The position numbers and the translations under genes are program-made. 64,000 nucleotides of DNA from Lepidodermella squamata. Taxonomy: Eukaryota; Gastrotricha. Location of the stretch: contig JBLDXI010000042.1 of assembly GCA_047495785.1 (NCBI GenBank), forward strand, positions 4,960,001-5,024,000, written 5' to 3'. The first letter of the stretch is position 1. The number at the start of each line of letters is the position of its first letter. The notes beneath the pieces were generated by a model, which saw only the letters and a program-made list of their open reading frames with translations, had not been told where the DNA came from and did no database searches. This document shows, in pieces, positions 46,201 through 58,087 of the stretch.

Positions 46201-47951
46201 TTATTGAATTTTTTAGCTGATTTATATTCTTAGCTATCTGAAGTGTGCTGATTCGCTGCATCAAGCTGCGATAAATCAAGTCTCGCTGATCAACTGTGCC
46301 GATGACCTTTACCTGGCAACTGAGATTGTCACAACAACACTTGCCGCTTTTTCAATCGTTCTCAACGTTGTCAGCATCATCGGAGTTTGGTATGCGCTCG
46401 GCCTGAGTCGATTTCGCCGCTGGCTCATGCTCAACTTGGTTATCACGGACCTGGCGAATGCGATCACTATTGCGTGGGACGACAATTTTAACTTGCCGCG
46501 GGTTCTTGATGTCAACTATTACAGTAAGTTTTCTGCCGAGCTAATTCATTGTCATGATCTAACAGTTAAATGCATAAGTTGGGGAGGAAAGAAGGAAACT
46601 TATAGAACTTCAATTCATTGCGTTAGGTCACCATAGGTATCATTTAGGATTGTCGATTCCAGTGGCTATAGCTGGGCGAGAATTTCAGATTATTGTACAG
46701 GCGTATAGGGTGTGGTTTCGCCGGTCTGATTTCAGCCTTTCGACCTTAGCCAGGGCTATCAGTAAGCTGAGGTTGAAAAAACAAGTCCAGTTTAAACAAT
46801 TCTGTGGTTAAATGCTAGATGCAAGTACTTTCAAGGTTCTTCAACTGAGGTTCTTCAAGGTTCTTTCGCTGCCAAATTTGTTCCTTCAAATTCCCATCTC
46901 CTGGCCGTCAGCGAATGTAAACAAGAGACAACAAAAATAGGAAAAAAGACTCTCAGGGTGATGGGTTGGAACATCGTTGTTTTGAAATCCTTCATCTAGT
47001 ATTTTGCTTATGATTCCCTTTCATTTAGTTTGGAATATGCTGACCTTTGAAATGATTCTCACTCTCTGCCTGCTGACGCTAGACTTCAATTTGGCAATTT
47101 TCAAGCCGCATACCTATCAAATCCTGCTTTCACGGCCAACAACCGTATCAATAATCGCCGCATCTTGGACTGCGAGCATCGGCCTGTCGATTTTCCTCGT
47201 AACCGGTGTCAAATTCCGCCTGCCATTGATGGAAATCGCTGTGCTATTCGTCAATCTAACAGCCATTCTCATCGTATTCGCTGCGCATGTTGTGTTGATC
47301 TTGAAGATTTTCAGCATTCAGGCGACTGCCGATGCTGTTTGCCTCAAGGAAGTTCCGACCGATCACCAACAGTACAAGTCGATTGTCGAACAGACTTATC
47401 GCGTCTCGGCGACGGTTGCAATGTGCGCGATTACGACGATGATTCTCGTCACGCCGTACCTCGTCTACGAATTTAGCATTTTACTAGGTGAGTCATGCAA
47501 TTGATTGCGCTTCAAAGTTTAATTGAAATTAATTCCCGTAATTATAGAGGAGGTGGACCCCGTGGACCCGAACCGGTGCATAATCCACGAGAGCCATCGC
47601 CTCGTCCTCGAACTCGTCGCTGATATTTGCCTGTCCGTAAATTGCGTCATCGATCCACTTCTCTACGTCATGCGGCTTTCTGATGTGCGGCGCGGCCTGC
47701 GACGCGCCTACCGCAAGGCATTACGGCGATCCGGCCTGGCCGAGCGGTATCCAAGGGCCGTAGCGGGTAGTAGTTCAGTCATGCGTGACGCGGCTTCACT
47801 GCTGAAACACCACCCGCAGTCTATGGTCGAAAATCGGCGGCTCAGCCATCAAATCGAAGGGAGTCGTGCGGCTGGCTTGTCTAAAAATAGTTTCAGCTCA
47901 TTTGCTGTTCACAAGAGAAAGCGAACGCGTTCGATGTCTCTCGGCTTTTGA
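43201..47951 (+). CDS. Atypical rhodopsin-like GPCR with Cys-containing ectodomain (receptor 1)
   Basis: Exons 43201-43471, 44665-45067, 46234-46523, 47029-47487 and 47548-47951 join in phase to 608 residues. The first ATG with a hydrophobic leader (MSTISILAALICLPYIV) is used; upstream frame extension would need GTG. Residues 30-230 form an ectodomain with FFSCSERWER, CPPNDEE and later RYYLCEAW. Seven hydrophobic segments follow. TM3 ends LDFNLAIFKP, so the usual DRY is DFN, and TM7 ends DPLLYV instead of NPxxY. The basic C-tail resembles class A receptors. It is clearly paralogous to the gene at 49364-52020, with conserved exon borders in the ectodomain. Ligand unknown. Intron 2 carries a perfect 213-bp inverted repeat. 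Confidence 0.8.
45656..46166. mobile_element. Foldback element with perfect 213-bp arms, tRNA-like box sequences in each arm
   Basis: Arms 45656-45868 and 45954-46166 appear to be exact inverted copies separated by 85 bp. Each arm contains, in opposite orientation, an A-box-like TGGCGTAGTGG and a B-box-like AGTTCGACTCC about 45 nt apart, followed by a C/G/A-rich tract (ggtcgcgcggtcgcgcagtc). The element lies in intron 2 of receptor 1 (45068-46233). No reading frame. Confidence 0.85.
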
Positions 47952-49363
47952 TAGTTTTTACTATTGATAATTTATTTGTTCAGTATCTCATGATTTTAAG
48001 TTTGAAAATAAACCAAACCATTCCAACACGGCTGAAAATGGCGGAAATGTGAATGAACCTTTGCGAACCCAGCGGTATTAGCATAGCGGTTGAAATCGAG
48101 TTTTTTTGTTCTATTCACGGCGCATATCCTGTTTAATTGCCTAAAAATAGCCGTGAAATTTCCATTTTAGGATATCCCGTTTTCGTTGAACCAGAAAGAA
48201 AAAGCAAGCCGTGAACGTGTGAACTTTTAATGATTTCGCAGCGATTCGACGTTGTGGCTGCCTGAATTAGACAATCTGTCACCTGCGTAAATGTCTTCTC
48301 TGGGTAAAACTGATCGTAAAGTATAGGTGTTATAAACCACAACTTCCATGTTTCACAAGTGAAAAAATTCACACTTTAACATATATCAGGAAAGTGGCTC
48401 GACCAGGTGCGACAGGCCAGGGGCTTTCCGACTCTCACATCGTCTACATACATACGCGGCACTCATTTTTTCGAGCCCTCTTATATAATCGGCAAAAAAC
48501 TTCATTTGGCCGCTTGTACTTTATATACGTCAACCTAATACAGGTAATGCTGCTGCGCGCCAAGTCTTGGTAATAATCGTTATGACACGTAGATAAATGG
48601 TGGCGTGATTGTCAAGTAAAAACCGGCTATTAGACCCACAGTCCGGCATAGTATAATCTCGTTATCATTAAACGCAACCATAAAATCTCATAGATTACTC
48701 AACAACTCTTCAAATTATCACATAGCCCACATGAAATTCATACGTTAGACCTAATTTTTCGTACACTCTTTACGATCCTCAAAGTGATTAATGCAGAAAG
48801 TGTGTTTATTTTTGCATTCCTGTTTACACAGGACAAATTATCTTTCATCTATAAAAGCCCGTAATAGAACTGCTGCTACATTACGAAAAGTTAAATACTT
48901 CTACCTTAATTTTCTCTAGATTCTACTCATATTCATCGTCCTTTACCGGGTGCCAGCGCTCATGCAAAAGCATAAAATCCGTATTTTGACTTGACTCGGT
49001 TCTTTCCCATTCAAGCCCTGTGAAGAACTAGCGCCACCTTAATTGCAAGTCACGACCTTGCTATTTTTTTACAACCGAGTTCACCGTAGCTATTCAAAAT
49101 AATCACACCAATGATTCATTTAATAGTACTGCTGATAGAGAAATACATTTTACCCGTATTTGGCTACCAACTGTTACCACTAGTGGAAAAAATTAGCATT
49201 CCCCTCTTATCAACTCGCGCATTCTTCCATGACCTGCTGCATCCACCGGTTTTAATGGCTTATCTCTTTCATTCCGTCGTTATTTTTTAGTATCCTATCC
49301 CACGTTTGATTTCAGCCTTTGCGCCTTGTAGATTGAAAGCTGAGATCTGGACGCTTCAAATCC
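47952..49363. other. Intergenic between the two receptor genes
   Basis: No gene recognised; contains the receptor 1 polyadenylation signal and presumably the promoter of receptor 2. Confidence 0.55.
48007..48012 (+). terminator. AATAAA polyadenylation signal of receptor 1
   Basis: AATAAA 56 nt past the stop codon of receptor 1. Confidence 0.6.
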
Positions 49364-52020
49364 ATGCTGCCTGACCATGCCGCAGGCGGTTCGCGGTCTC
49401 ACGTGAAGCTTTTACTCGTCATTTTTCACATCGGTCTTGTCAGCGCTCAATATGTCAGTATTGGAGATATCTACCAATGCAGCAGTCGATGGGACCGCAT
49501 TTACGAGAAGCGCCACTGCCCTAACACGGGAAACCGCGAAGAAACCGATTATACTCTGGATCCTTGCTCTGGAAAGCTGCGAAACTCAGCAATGTGGGAT
49601 AAAAGTAAGTCCATGAAATGAGTGCAAATTCTATTGTCATCTTTTACCTTCTAGATAACATTTGTGATGCCCCGGAGGAAGAGCAGCAAGAAATCAAAGC
49701 GTTCATTTACCAGTTGGACTCGATTTTGAAAACCGTGAAACCTCACACCATCAGCTATTCTGGCTCAGCAGGTGACGATGTGCGGCGTTATGTTCAAGAA
49801 ATGTGCAGCTCGCCGCGATCTGCGTCATCGAAACTTACGCTGAAGCAAATCGTCGACCACATTGCCGAGTTGCTCTTTGTCGATGATCTTTTCGTGCGGG
49901 AAATGCCGAAGAGAAAAGAAGGCATTTCTAGACTGACTCGCGAACTGATTTGTGAAACTTGGACCGATGTAACTTTGCGGCGGAATTTCATGACACAGCG
50001 CGTTCTTTCGTTGAAATATGGCTCGCATGATACCTTCACCTTGAGCGAGTATGTTTCCAAATACGTTTTAGTCCACATTTTCACGTTTTTTTTCATCAAA
50101 TAATGGAACCCGCCAATTTATTTTAAAGGCCAGGATTGCCGAATTTTCAAAATTGCGTACTTTGTGAGCTTGGACTTTGCACCCTATGTGTATGTGGGCA
50201 AAAAATCTAAATCTAAAATTAGACGTTGCTCCTTTTCTGTCCTTTTCCTCTTCTTGGTTTTGAACACAGCGCGGCACCATAGCTCTGTAAGCTGTGTCGT
50301 CAAAGCTGTCATTATTTGTGAAACGAAATACTTAGCATTGCTGGAAAATTGTGGCGGCAACCATTTTAGAGGTCCGTATGGATTATTTCGAATTTGCCCG
50401 GGAAACTCAGATGAAAGATGAATTTTCACTTAAAAAATAGGTTCACACTTTGAATCAATCTCGCTTTATATGATGGTTTTAATATTATGCACTCACCAGA
50501 AGCTTACTAGAAACTTCCCCATTTTTTAGTTTTTAGTTTTTAGTTTTCACGGTATGTTCAGGGGATTTGTAGCCTTCTTGGTATTTGTTTAAATTGAGGA
50601 AAAATACTCTAATTTCAGAATTAGGAATTAGGGCAATAAATATTCCATTCTAAATTTTAATTTATCTTTCAATTATTTTTTGTAAAATAGTTACCTCAAA
50701 TGCGCCGGAGAGCTTCACAAGGCGGCTATGGACAACCCCGGTTTTATTAACCCGACTATTACGCTTTACCAAGCTGCGGAGATAATTACAACAACACTGG
50801 CTTGCTTAGCCACTCTCCTGGCATTCATCAGCGCCCTGGGTGTTATCTATGCAAACGGCCTGAGCCGATTTCGCCGCTCGCTCTTGCTCAATTTATGCGT
50901 CGCTGATTTTTTCAACGCTTGGATCATCTGCCTAGGCGAGTACTTCTCCTGGAACCGCCGAACTGAGCCGTACTACCTGGCCTGGAACATTCTGACCTTT
51001 GAAATGGTCGTGACTCTTGGACTATTGACGCTCGATTTCAATTTAGCAATTTTCAAGCCTATTCGATACCGGTATTTGTTATCGACAGTGCATACAATTT
51101 TCATAGTGGGCGGATCGTGGGTTTTCTGCATCGCGTTGTCACTCGCGATATTCCTGGGCGCGAGGCAACACGTCGTATGGGTGGACATGGCAAGTTTAGC
51201 ACTGTATCTCCTCGGCATTATTCTAGTCTTCGTAGCGCACGTTGTGCTGCTGCTTAAAATCTTCCACATTCAAAACGAAAGCCATGCAATTGTCGTCAAT
51301 GTTGTAGGCAATAAGCGAATTATCGAACAAACAAACCGAGTCGCTGGTACTGTTGTTCTGGTCGCGGTTACCACGCTGGTTCTGGTGACGCCCTATTGCG
51401 TCTACGAGTTCTATCAACTGGTTGAGACGGAAGACGCCCCGCCGGCTGAATGCTACGTTCATGAAAGCAAATTGTTGATCGCCGAGTTGACTGCCGACAT
51501 CTGCATAGCCCTGAACTGTGTCGTAGACCCGCTGCTCTACGTTCTACGGCTGTCGGATGTTAGGAAAGGTTGTCGGAAGGCGCTTAGATCGTTTTGTGTG
51601 GCCATTGGTAAGCCGCATCTTGCGAGAAGTATTAGCGCTTCTAGCGCGACCACAGCCGCGCCTCAAAATCGGCGGCCTTTAGCCGCGACCCATCAAGGCG
51701 CTGGCAGCAAAAGCATGCCATTACTTTGCCAGCCGGTTTCTCACACGCTGAGTACCAGCAACAGTTATCAGGCAAAACCTCGGACAAGCGGTTTCATGAG
51801 TGATCCGTTAAGTGCGAATGGCACTCCCCCGAATGGCGAGGCTTTCATTACGACCGGTGAATCCGTTGCTCCGTTGCGGCTGAACAGCGTGAGTAGGCGG
51901 GCTTTCGAGCAAATGCAACCGCTGCTTCACAACCATCATCATCATCATCAGCAAGCACTGCCAAACCACAACCCGCCTGCGCTAGATGACAGTAACGTAA
52001 CTTATTCTACACGGCTATGA
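49364..52020 (+). CDS. Atypical rhodopsin-like GPCR with Cys-containing ectodomain (receptor 2)
   Basis: Three phase-consistent exons, 49364-49604, 49655-50048 and 50691-52020, encode 654 residues. A signal sequence (KLLLVIFHIGLVSA) is followed by an ectodomain with YQCSSRWDRIYEKRHCPNTG and later RELICETW, homologous to receptor 1. The YLKCA junction precedes TM1 in both paralogues. The helices include LSRFRRSLLLNLCVADFF (TM1-TM2), LLTLDFNLAIFKPIRYRYL (DFN for DRY) and VVDPLLYVLRLSDVR (DPLLY for NPxxY). The C-tail is about 140 residues, Ser/Pro/Asn-rich, with a short His run encoded by a cat repeat. Unlike receptor 1, the whole seven-helix region is one exon: two introns are absent. Probably a signalling receptor; ligand and coupling cannot be predicted. 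Confidence 0.85.
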
Positions 52021-52591
52021 TTATTTAATAGATTTTTAGTGCTGTTCCAATTTTTTAAAGAAATAAAAATTTATTTATGTTTTTAAATTATCCGCGTTGT
52101 CAAACCCGTCACGGTAATGCTAATTTTCCGAGCCCATTTCCAGCTCACGTGGTGTGGGAATAGGTGCAGTAGTGCTCACCCTCATGGCGCATAGGTTTAC
52201 AACCCCGTGTAGCAGACGGCAACGGGTGACGAAATACAATAGGAACCACCAAACATCAGATGTTATAATACGAAATACGAAGCCGTAGAGGACAAAAACA
52301 GTTGCTCCATTGTTACGTATGTGATGACTATTCCTACGCGCTAGGGTTACCAATGTGTCTTTTACTTCGTACATGCAGGCAAGGTTGTAAACTTTTTAAG
52401 CACATATCACCGTGTATAGCCATCTGAGTTTTAAGCACGTCCAACAACTCATCCATACTCCTTATTATACGTAGACTCACGATCGAAGTTGAAGTCACGT
52501 TGCTGCGACAGGAAATTCGATATTCTGGCATTTTAATCACAACAGCATGATTTTAGAAGTGATATATCTTCACTTCGAGACAAATTAAATC
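52021..52591. other. Intergenic, receptor 2 to SUEL-lectin gene
   Basis: No gene recognised. Contains the polyadenylation signal at 52062 and presumably the promoter of the next gene. Confidence 0.55.
52062..52067 (+). terminator. AATAAA polyadenylation signal of receptor 2
   Basis: AATAAA about 40 nt past the stop codon of receptor 2. Confidence 0.65.
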
Positions 52592-54736
52592 ATGCTCAAT
52601 AAAGAAATTTCCCTACTTGTATTGGCTGTGCTAGCCAGCCAAACTCAATGTCTTAACACAATCTTTTCCATTGCCATCGAATCTTCGACACCTAGTCCAA
52701 CTCAAAGAGGTGAGGTTCAGCAATTTTCTCATTTGTCTCATATTATTTAATCTTCCTACTAGTTTGTGGAGCAAATTCAGCTCTGCGGGCAACAGTATGT
52801 CGGAGAGGGAAGGCGTCTCAAAGCAATTTAATTTATTGCCCGAATGGCGCAACAACCACCATGACGTCTTCTACAACCTCGACCCCCCTTGATACCGCCA
52901 AAACCGACGCAGATTTTTTGAAAACAAATCGCTCCACGACTCAGAGACCTTCGATTTCTCGCAACGTAATTTTGATTTGCTCCGCAACGTATGGCCGATG
53001 GGATGAAAGGCCGTGCATACTTGACAACCCTGAACCTTCTTTCAACGATTCAGCCTCGGAAGGACCGGCAAATGCTACTGATAGGGGCCTCACCGAGGAG
53101 ATGGAGCGTTTTATTCTTGACCGGGAATCCCGAGCGAGAATTACAGTGACGAATGAGGTCAAAATAGCATGTGATCGAAGCTCAAGTTGCTTGGTACCTT
53201 TCGATATTTTGAAATGCCCCGAGTGCTCGCAAATCAAGTCAACCTATGTCGAAGTCGCATATGCTTGTGTCCCTTGTAAGTTTCTTGTCTATTGCAAATC
53301 TCAATAGTTTTCTTTTTCGGTCAAATTTAGCCACTGCTTACACGGAAGCGAGGCGGTCTCTTGATTTGGCCATAGGTCAGTCGGAGAGAGCTACTGTACG
53401 AGTGGCTCAACAACGGACGACGGATTCTTTGTCATCCCAGCGCAGAACTCTTTTGTCCACCACATCAACTCCTGGCCCAAATAGCTCAGAAACACCGAGT
53501 GATTCATCTTCTGAAGATACTTCCATGGAGATTTTCTACGACTTAAATTCGACTTTAATACCCACCACAACATCGACACCATCGACTAGCATTATATCCT
53601 CCTCCACTACCACGACAACAAGCACAGACACAACCACAACATCCGCAGTTACCCAAACGAAAAATTTATCTGTTACGGTTCTGGCCAAGGAAGCTATAGC
53701 TCCGACCAAGGAAGCTACAACTACCACCATCCAAAGAGTTGTGATGGTTGCCTCTGACCCGCCAATTACTTCATCAAGTCTCAACGTGATCCTTCCCGCG
53801 GCGATAGGAGGATCTGCCGCTGTGTTGTGTCTAGCAATAGGCATCCTTCTAATCGTCCTCTTCATTCAAAGAAGAAATTTTCGTCGAAAAACAAAGATTT
53901 TGACGAGCATCTCCACGAAAGATTCTTTCACACTGAACGGCAGAGCTCTTTCATTAACTGATTTGAGGAGGGAGAACGGTGGCGCAGGAAAATCTGGCTC
54001 GTTGCCGAGTGCAATCGACAACAGATTCTACGCTATAAGCGAAAAGAAATTTGACAAGTTTATTCCCCTAGCAATACGGCCAACGCCAGACAAGAAGAAT
54101 GTTTTGACCCCACCGAATGCAAAACCCGCTGGCGATGGCGAATCAGATTCTGGGGTTGATAGCCCAGGTTCTGCTCCAGTGAATAGGAAACGCGGCGAGA
54201 GCACTTCATCTGGAGTTTACTGTGATATTGGCGATTTGGAAAATCCTATTCCAGAGGAAGTTTTGTACCAAAATACCCCAAGGCAACCCGCCACTGACAC
54301 CACGGCAGAGCATTCTCTGGTATATGGCGACTTCGATACGGTTATGACTGCCGTATCAACGTCTGGCACTTATATAACTCAGGACGACATCAATGCAGTC
54401 CTCAACGAGCTCATAGCTCAGCAAAAAGAAGAAGAGTTGCTGAAAAAGCGAGAAAGCGACAGCAATAATGTTTGCTATTACGGCGGATTAGTCCCCGCCC
54501 CTAGATTGCCAAGGCCCGTTCTGCTGGCCCAGGATCCACCTGTGCCTCCGCCGACTCTTTCACAATATGCCAACGATATCATACAATTCAATATACCAAG
54601 ACCTGTTGTTTTAATAACCAGCCCTGATGAGCAACGACGGTTCAGTACTCCCTCGGTGGATATAAACAGCCCTTCAGCAAGCATAATATTCCATCAAAGA
54701 AACAGATGGCAATTTTTAGGTGACGAGTTGACTTGA
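52592..54736 (+). CDS. Single-pass membrane protein with one SUEL/Gal-lectin domain
   Basis: Exons 52592-52709, 52763-53275 and 53331-54736 join in phase to 678 residues. Signal peptide MLNKEISLLVLAVLASQTQC. Residues roughly 40-210 match the rhamnose/galactose-binding SUEL (Gal_Lectin) pattern: an early VCGANSALRATVC, then ILICSATYGRWDERPC (the family's I..A.YGR.D...C), C-D-R-S-S-S-C and finally YVEVAYACVP. A Thr/Ser-rich, mucin-like stalk follows, then a transmembrane helix near residues 362-389 (PAAIGGSAAVLCLAIGILLI) and a cytoplasmic tail of about 290 residues rich in Ser and Pro with no recognised domain. The architecture recalls EVA-1/EVA1C or latrophilin ectodomains, but with a single lectin domain and no GAIN or seven-helix part. 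A long Thr/Ser insertion lies between the first Cys pair and the rest of the lectin domain. Likely an adhesion or guidance-type surface protein. Confidence 0.8.
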
Positions 54737-54791
54737 TTTTACTCAACAACAATTTACGCTTGTAATATTTGTACAACCATTAAACTTTTTG

Positions 54792-54797
54792 AATAAA
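54792..54797 (+). terminator. AATAAA polyadenylation signal of the SUEL-lectin gene
   Basis: AATAAA 55 nt past the stop; only 17 nt from the stop codon of the convergent cyclase gene. Confidence 0.65.
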
Positions 54798-54813
54798 TTT
54801 GTTCGTGTGTTTT

Positions 54814-57213
54814 TCAACCAACAACGCTATCGTTGTCTTGTAATCGGCTCGATTGTTCTCGAATAGAGGGGGTTGAAACGTGCGACATTCGCTCGATATC
54901 AGCCATGCCGTCTTCATCGGCCCATGAAGCCCAATAGACGGAGATTTCTCGACTTCCTTGAACCGTTAACGTTCCCCGTCGGTTGAATTCGATGTCGGGG
55001 CTATTTTCAAGTCGTTCGAAAACAGCCGAGCTAGCTTGGATACGAAGAGCTGAAAACGAGAATTATACTTGGATGTTAGTTAAGGCAAGCTTCACAACTT
55101 ACGTAGGCTTGTGGCATGGATAAGAGCTGCAACTTCAATGGCGTCGCCGAAAACGCACATCCTAGGAACTTGAAGATTCAAAATATGACTTATACCCGAG
55201 CCAACATGAATCCCGACTCGCAGTCGTAGGGCATCTTCCGAATTTTCCTTCACCTGAATCTCAAGTACGCTTTTTTGCAGCTCAAGAGAGAGGAACAGCA
55301 TTTCAGTCACATGATCAATCCCATGTGGCTCTCCAGCCCCTGACCCAAGGCAAATCGCATCGCCAACAACGTCGATTTTGAAGCAGTTGAACTTCTTGAC
55401 GATCTCTTCAAACGTGCCGTAGTATTGCGAAATGACACCTAGAAACTCCGCTGGCTCGAGGTCCTCAGTTAGCTGCGTAGTGTTTACGTCAAACATCAGA
55501 ACGCATATATCATGAGCTCGGCGTGGTTGAATCCGCTCGCCGCTTTTTACAGCTTGAACCATTGTTCGAGGTACGAAATCATACAGAACATTCATAGCTT
55601 GCTCTAACATCTCAGCTCGGCTGTTGCTTTCAATGACCTGGGCTTGGAGGTAGTAAATTCCGCGGTAGTGAACGAAAAGCGCTCCGAAACAGATCAACGA
55701 AGAAATTATCAGCAAAACAATAGCTGAAACGAAAATCAACGAATATCCGGAAGGAAGATTTGAGTTTTAGCTTACAAACTACGTCAGCAGATGGCCAGGC
55801 GCTGGTTGTTCTCGCTACGAAATCGGTAACATGACTTGTCAAAATGTTTTGAACCCAATCGAATGCAGCCTGCGTCTTCATGTAGGACTCGTCAAACATC
55901 GCTGGTGTTAAGGTTTGCTTGTCGTATTCATAGGCAATAACGCGTAGATACGCGGAAACAAAGGCTCTGTAGCTGTCTGTATGTCAAAACCTTGGTCGTT
56001 GAAAGAAGTAATTCTTAGAATATGTTAACCTTGCTGCGTGATGTTTGAAACAATTTGAGTCTGCGAAAACTTGCTATCTCGACTTGCTAATGTGAGCAGC
56101 TCTTCAAAGTAAATTCTGCAGTTGAATAGCTTTTGAAAAATTATATCATCTTCGCGTGGCTTTCTCTCTGAAATCGAGAAATTTAGTTTACACCCATAAA
56201 TATTTTTGGTGATAACCTTGAAGAATATATTTTTTCCCAATTGTGTAGACCCATTGGAAGTTAGTTTCCATTTCAAAAAGATGCTGCAATGCCAGCAACT
56301 CCGACCAACCCGTAAAGCGTGTAACTCGCATAACAATCGCCTCGGTCACTTTGATCAGTGAATCCAGCATATTAGAGTAGAAGATAACCATGTCAGCCTC
56401 TGTTGTAGCATTTTCGGATTTTCTCAGATTTCTCTGATTTCGCAAGGCAGTGCTCAGGGCGGTTGATGATGATATATTTGCACGAACATTAGCCGGAACA
56501 GTCATCAGGTCGATCTCATCGGGCCAGTCTTCGATCCAGAGCAATGTCTGAGGCATAAAATTGTGTCAGCCTCAGCTAAAACCAGCAATATCTACTTACA
56601 GTATCCGTATTTCTAATTGCAGTTTGAATTTTACCGAGGAAGGTATCGTAATTGTCCTCAGAATTCAGGAAAAAGATGTGAGCCTCGTCTCGGAGGGAAT
56701 CCAGCAGTCCGTACATGTCTAACAGCAACTTGTACGGGCTCTGAACGTGTTGAATGATGAAATTGCCATTTTAAATTTCGTAAAACAAACCTCAATGTTA
56801 TCCACCCGTGCAGCGCGAACCTGCGACGTATCGGAATCAGTGTAAACTTGCACCAAGATACCAGCGAATGCGAGTATTGCAAAAGCCATGACTTGAACAG
56901 TCTGGATCCGACGGCCGGCAAGTGTCCGAGCATCGGGAATGAAAAACTGGGCGATGCAGCTGAAATGGTCCCAGAAGGACGGAGAAACGTCGAATTTCAC
57001 ATTTTTGTTGTTTATTTTCGTCCCTCCTGAATGATAATATGGCCCTGACGCAACTGTTGATGCTGTATCGGCGTGAAGAATGCTACTGCTGTATACCGCG
57101 GAACCTTGATGAAGCTTGAGGCCGCTAACCTTGGCTAAAATTTCGCGGTTGGCAGCCTCGGAGTCGTTCAGCTGGTCTAGGTTGATCTTACTGCTAGGCC
57201 TCACTCGACTCAT
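54814..57213 (-). CDS. Membrane guanylyl-cyclase homologue with two helices, probably catalytically degenerate
   Basis: Seven phase-consistent exons: 56791-57213, 56600-56740, 56217-56547, 56030-56167, 55776-55976, 55103-55723 and 54814-55049, giving 696 residues. Layout: cytoplasmic N-terminus, TM1 near 106-124, an extracellular mostly helical domain of about 285 residues, TM2 near 412-431, a short signalling helix (AEMLEQAMNVLYDFVPR), then a class III cyclase domain. This matches receptor cyclases with an NIT-type nitrate/nitrite-sensing ectodomain; the ectodomain assignment is by layout only. In the cyclase domain the first metal Asp (FDV), the second (VVGDA) and the purine-site Cys (PRMCVFGD) are present, but the transition-state Asn and Arg of N-T-A-S-R are replaced (FGDAIEVAALIHA). 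The guanine-site Glu is Asp. It may be a pseudocyclase subunit or regulator. Confidence 0.8.
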
Positions 57214-58080
57214 GTTCTTCAGGGTAAAAAGCGTTCCTATCGTCCAGGAACGTGTGAAAGGATAATGAAGGTACCCTCAGCTCACAGAACTGGGTGCATA
57301 GATATAATCTTTGTTAATTAAATATCTCATCGCCAATAATCGGTTGGCTAAGCGCAGCAATAATCTGCCTGTTTTTGGCTTAATTAATCGCTTGAATTGT
57401 TCGCCTAACTTGCACTCTGTCGAAATTTGCACCGGTAGATCGATATGTGAATTCGGAATTATGTGAAATTATTTCAAACCGCATACCAATGCTGGTTTCA
57501 GTGCTTATTCTCGTGTAATGAGAAATCAAGAGGAAATCGCTCTGTTTAGGCAGCGCGATGATCTTGTCTTTTGTTACTTCTTTGAACTTTAATGACATCA
57601 AATAAGATGCGATTGGAATCGTCAGAATAAAAACAAAATTTATCAATCCGAATGGCTTCCCGCCTGCAAAATTTAGGCAGCAAGCAAATTCTTTCAAAAA
57701 CTGTATTTCTCAAGATTTCAAACCATATTTCATATCAGATTAATCAGATGAATCAAGACAGATGACAGATGACTCTCCGACATTGAGCAGTATGTGAAAA
57801 AAAGTCGACCCCAGTTGACTAATTTTAATTTGTTGAACGCCCAAAGTAAACACGACGCTGAAATGTGTAAAATGACGCGGAATTTGTGCGCGCGCCGCGA
57901 ATTTGTGAAGGCGCGGTCAAAATGTTAATCCGCCGCGCTTATTTAATCGCTTCCCGCTGAAATCGGTGAGTGCGCGCGGTCAAAAGACGCTAATAGTAAA
58001 CAAAAGACGCGATTTATAAAATTTCTGAGTTTTGTGACATATTTCGGTTGAAAACCGGTCAATCGGCAGCGGCTGACCGG
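57214..58080. other. Intergenic with a possible exon fragment (57380-57697)
   Basis: The minus-strand frame 57383-57697 contains a good acceptor (TTTTGCAG) before GGKPFGLINFVFILTIPIAS, a single hydrophobic helix, and about 75 further residues. The helix-then-ectodomain start resembles the layout of the neighbouring cyclase, so it could be the remnant of a second such gene, but similarity is too weak to claim. Otherwise nothing recognised. Confidence 0.3.
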
Positions 58081-58087
58081 CCGCGAA

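Noticed and set aside
54814-57213. Calling the cyclase gene a pseudogene
   Set aside because: All seven exons are intact and in phase; loss is confined to catalytic positions, which fits a pseudoenzyme better than decay.
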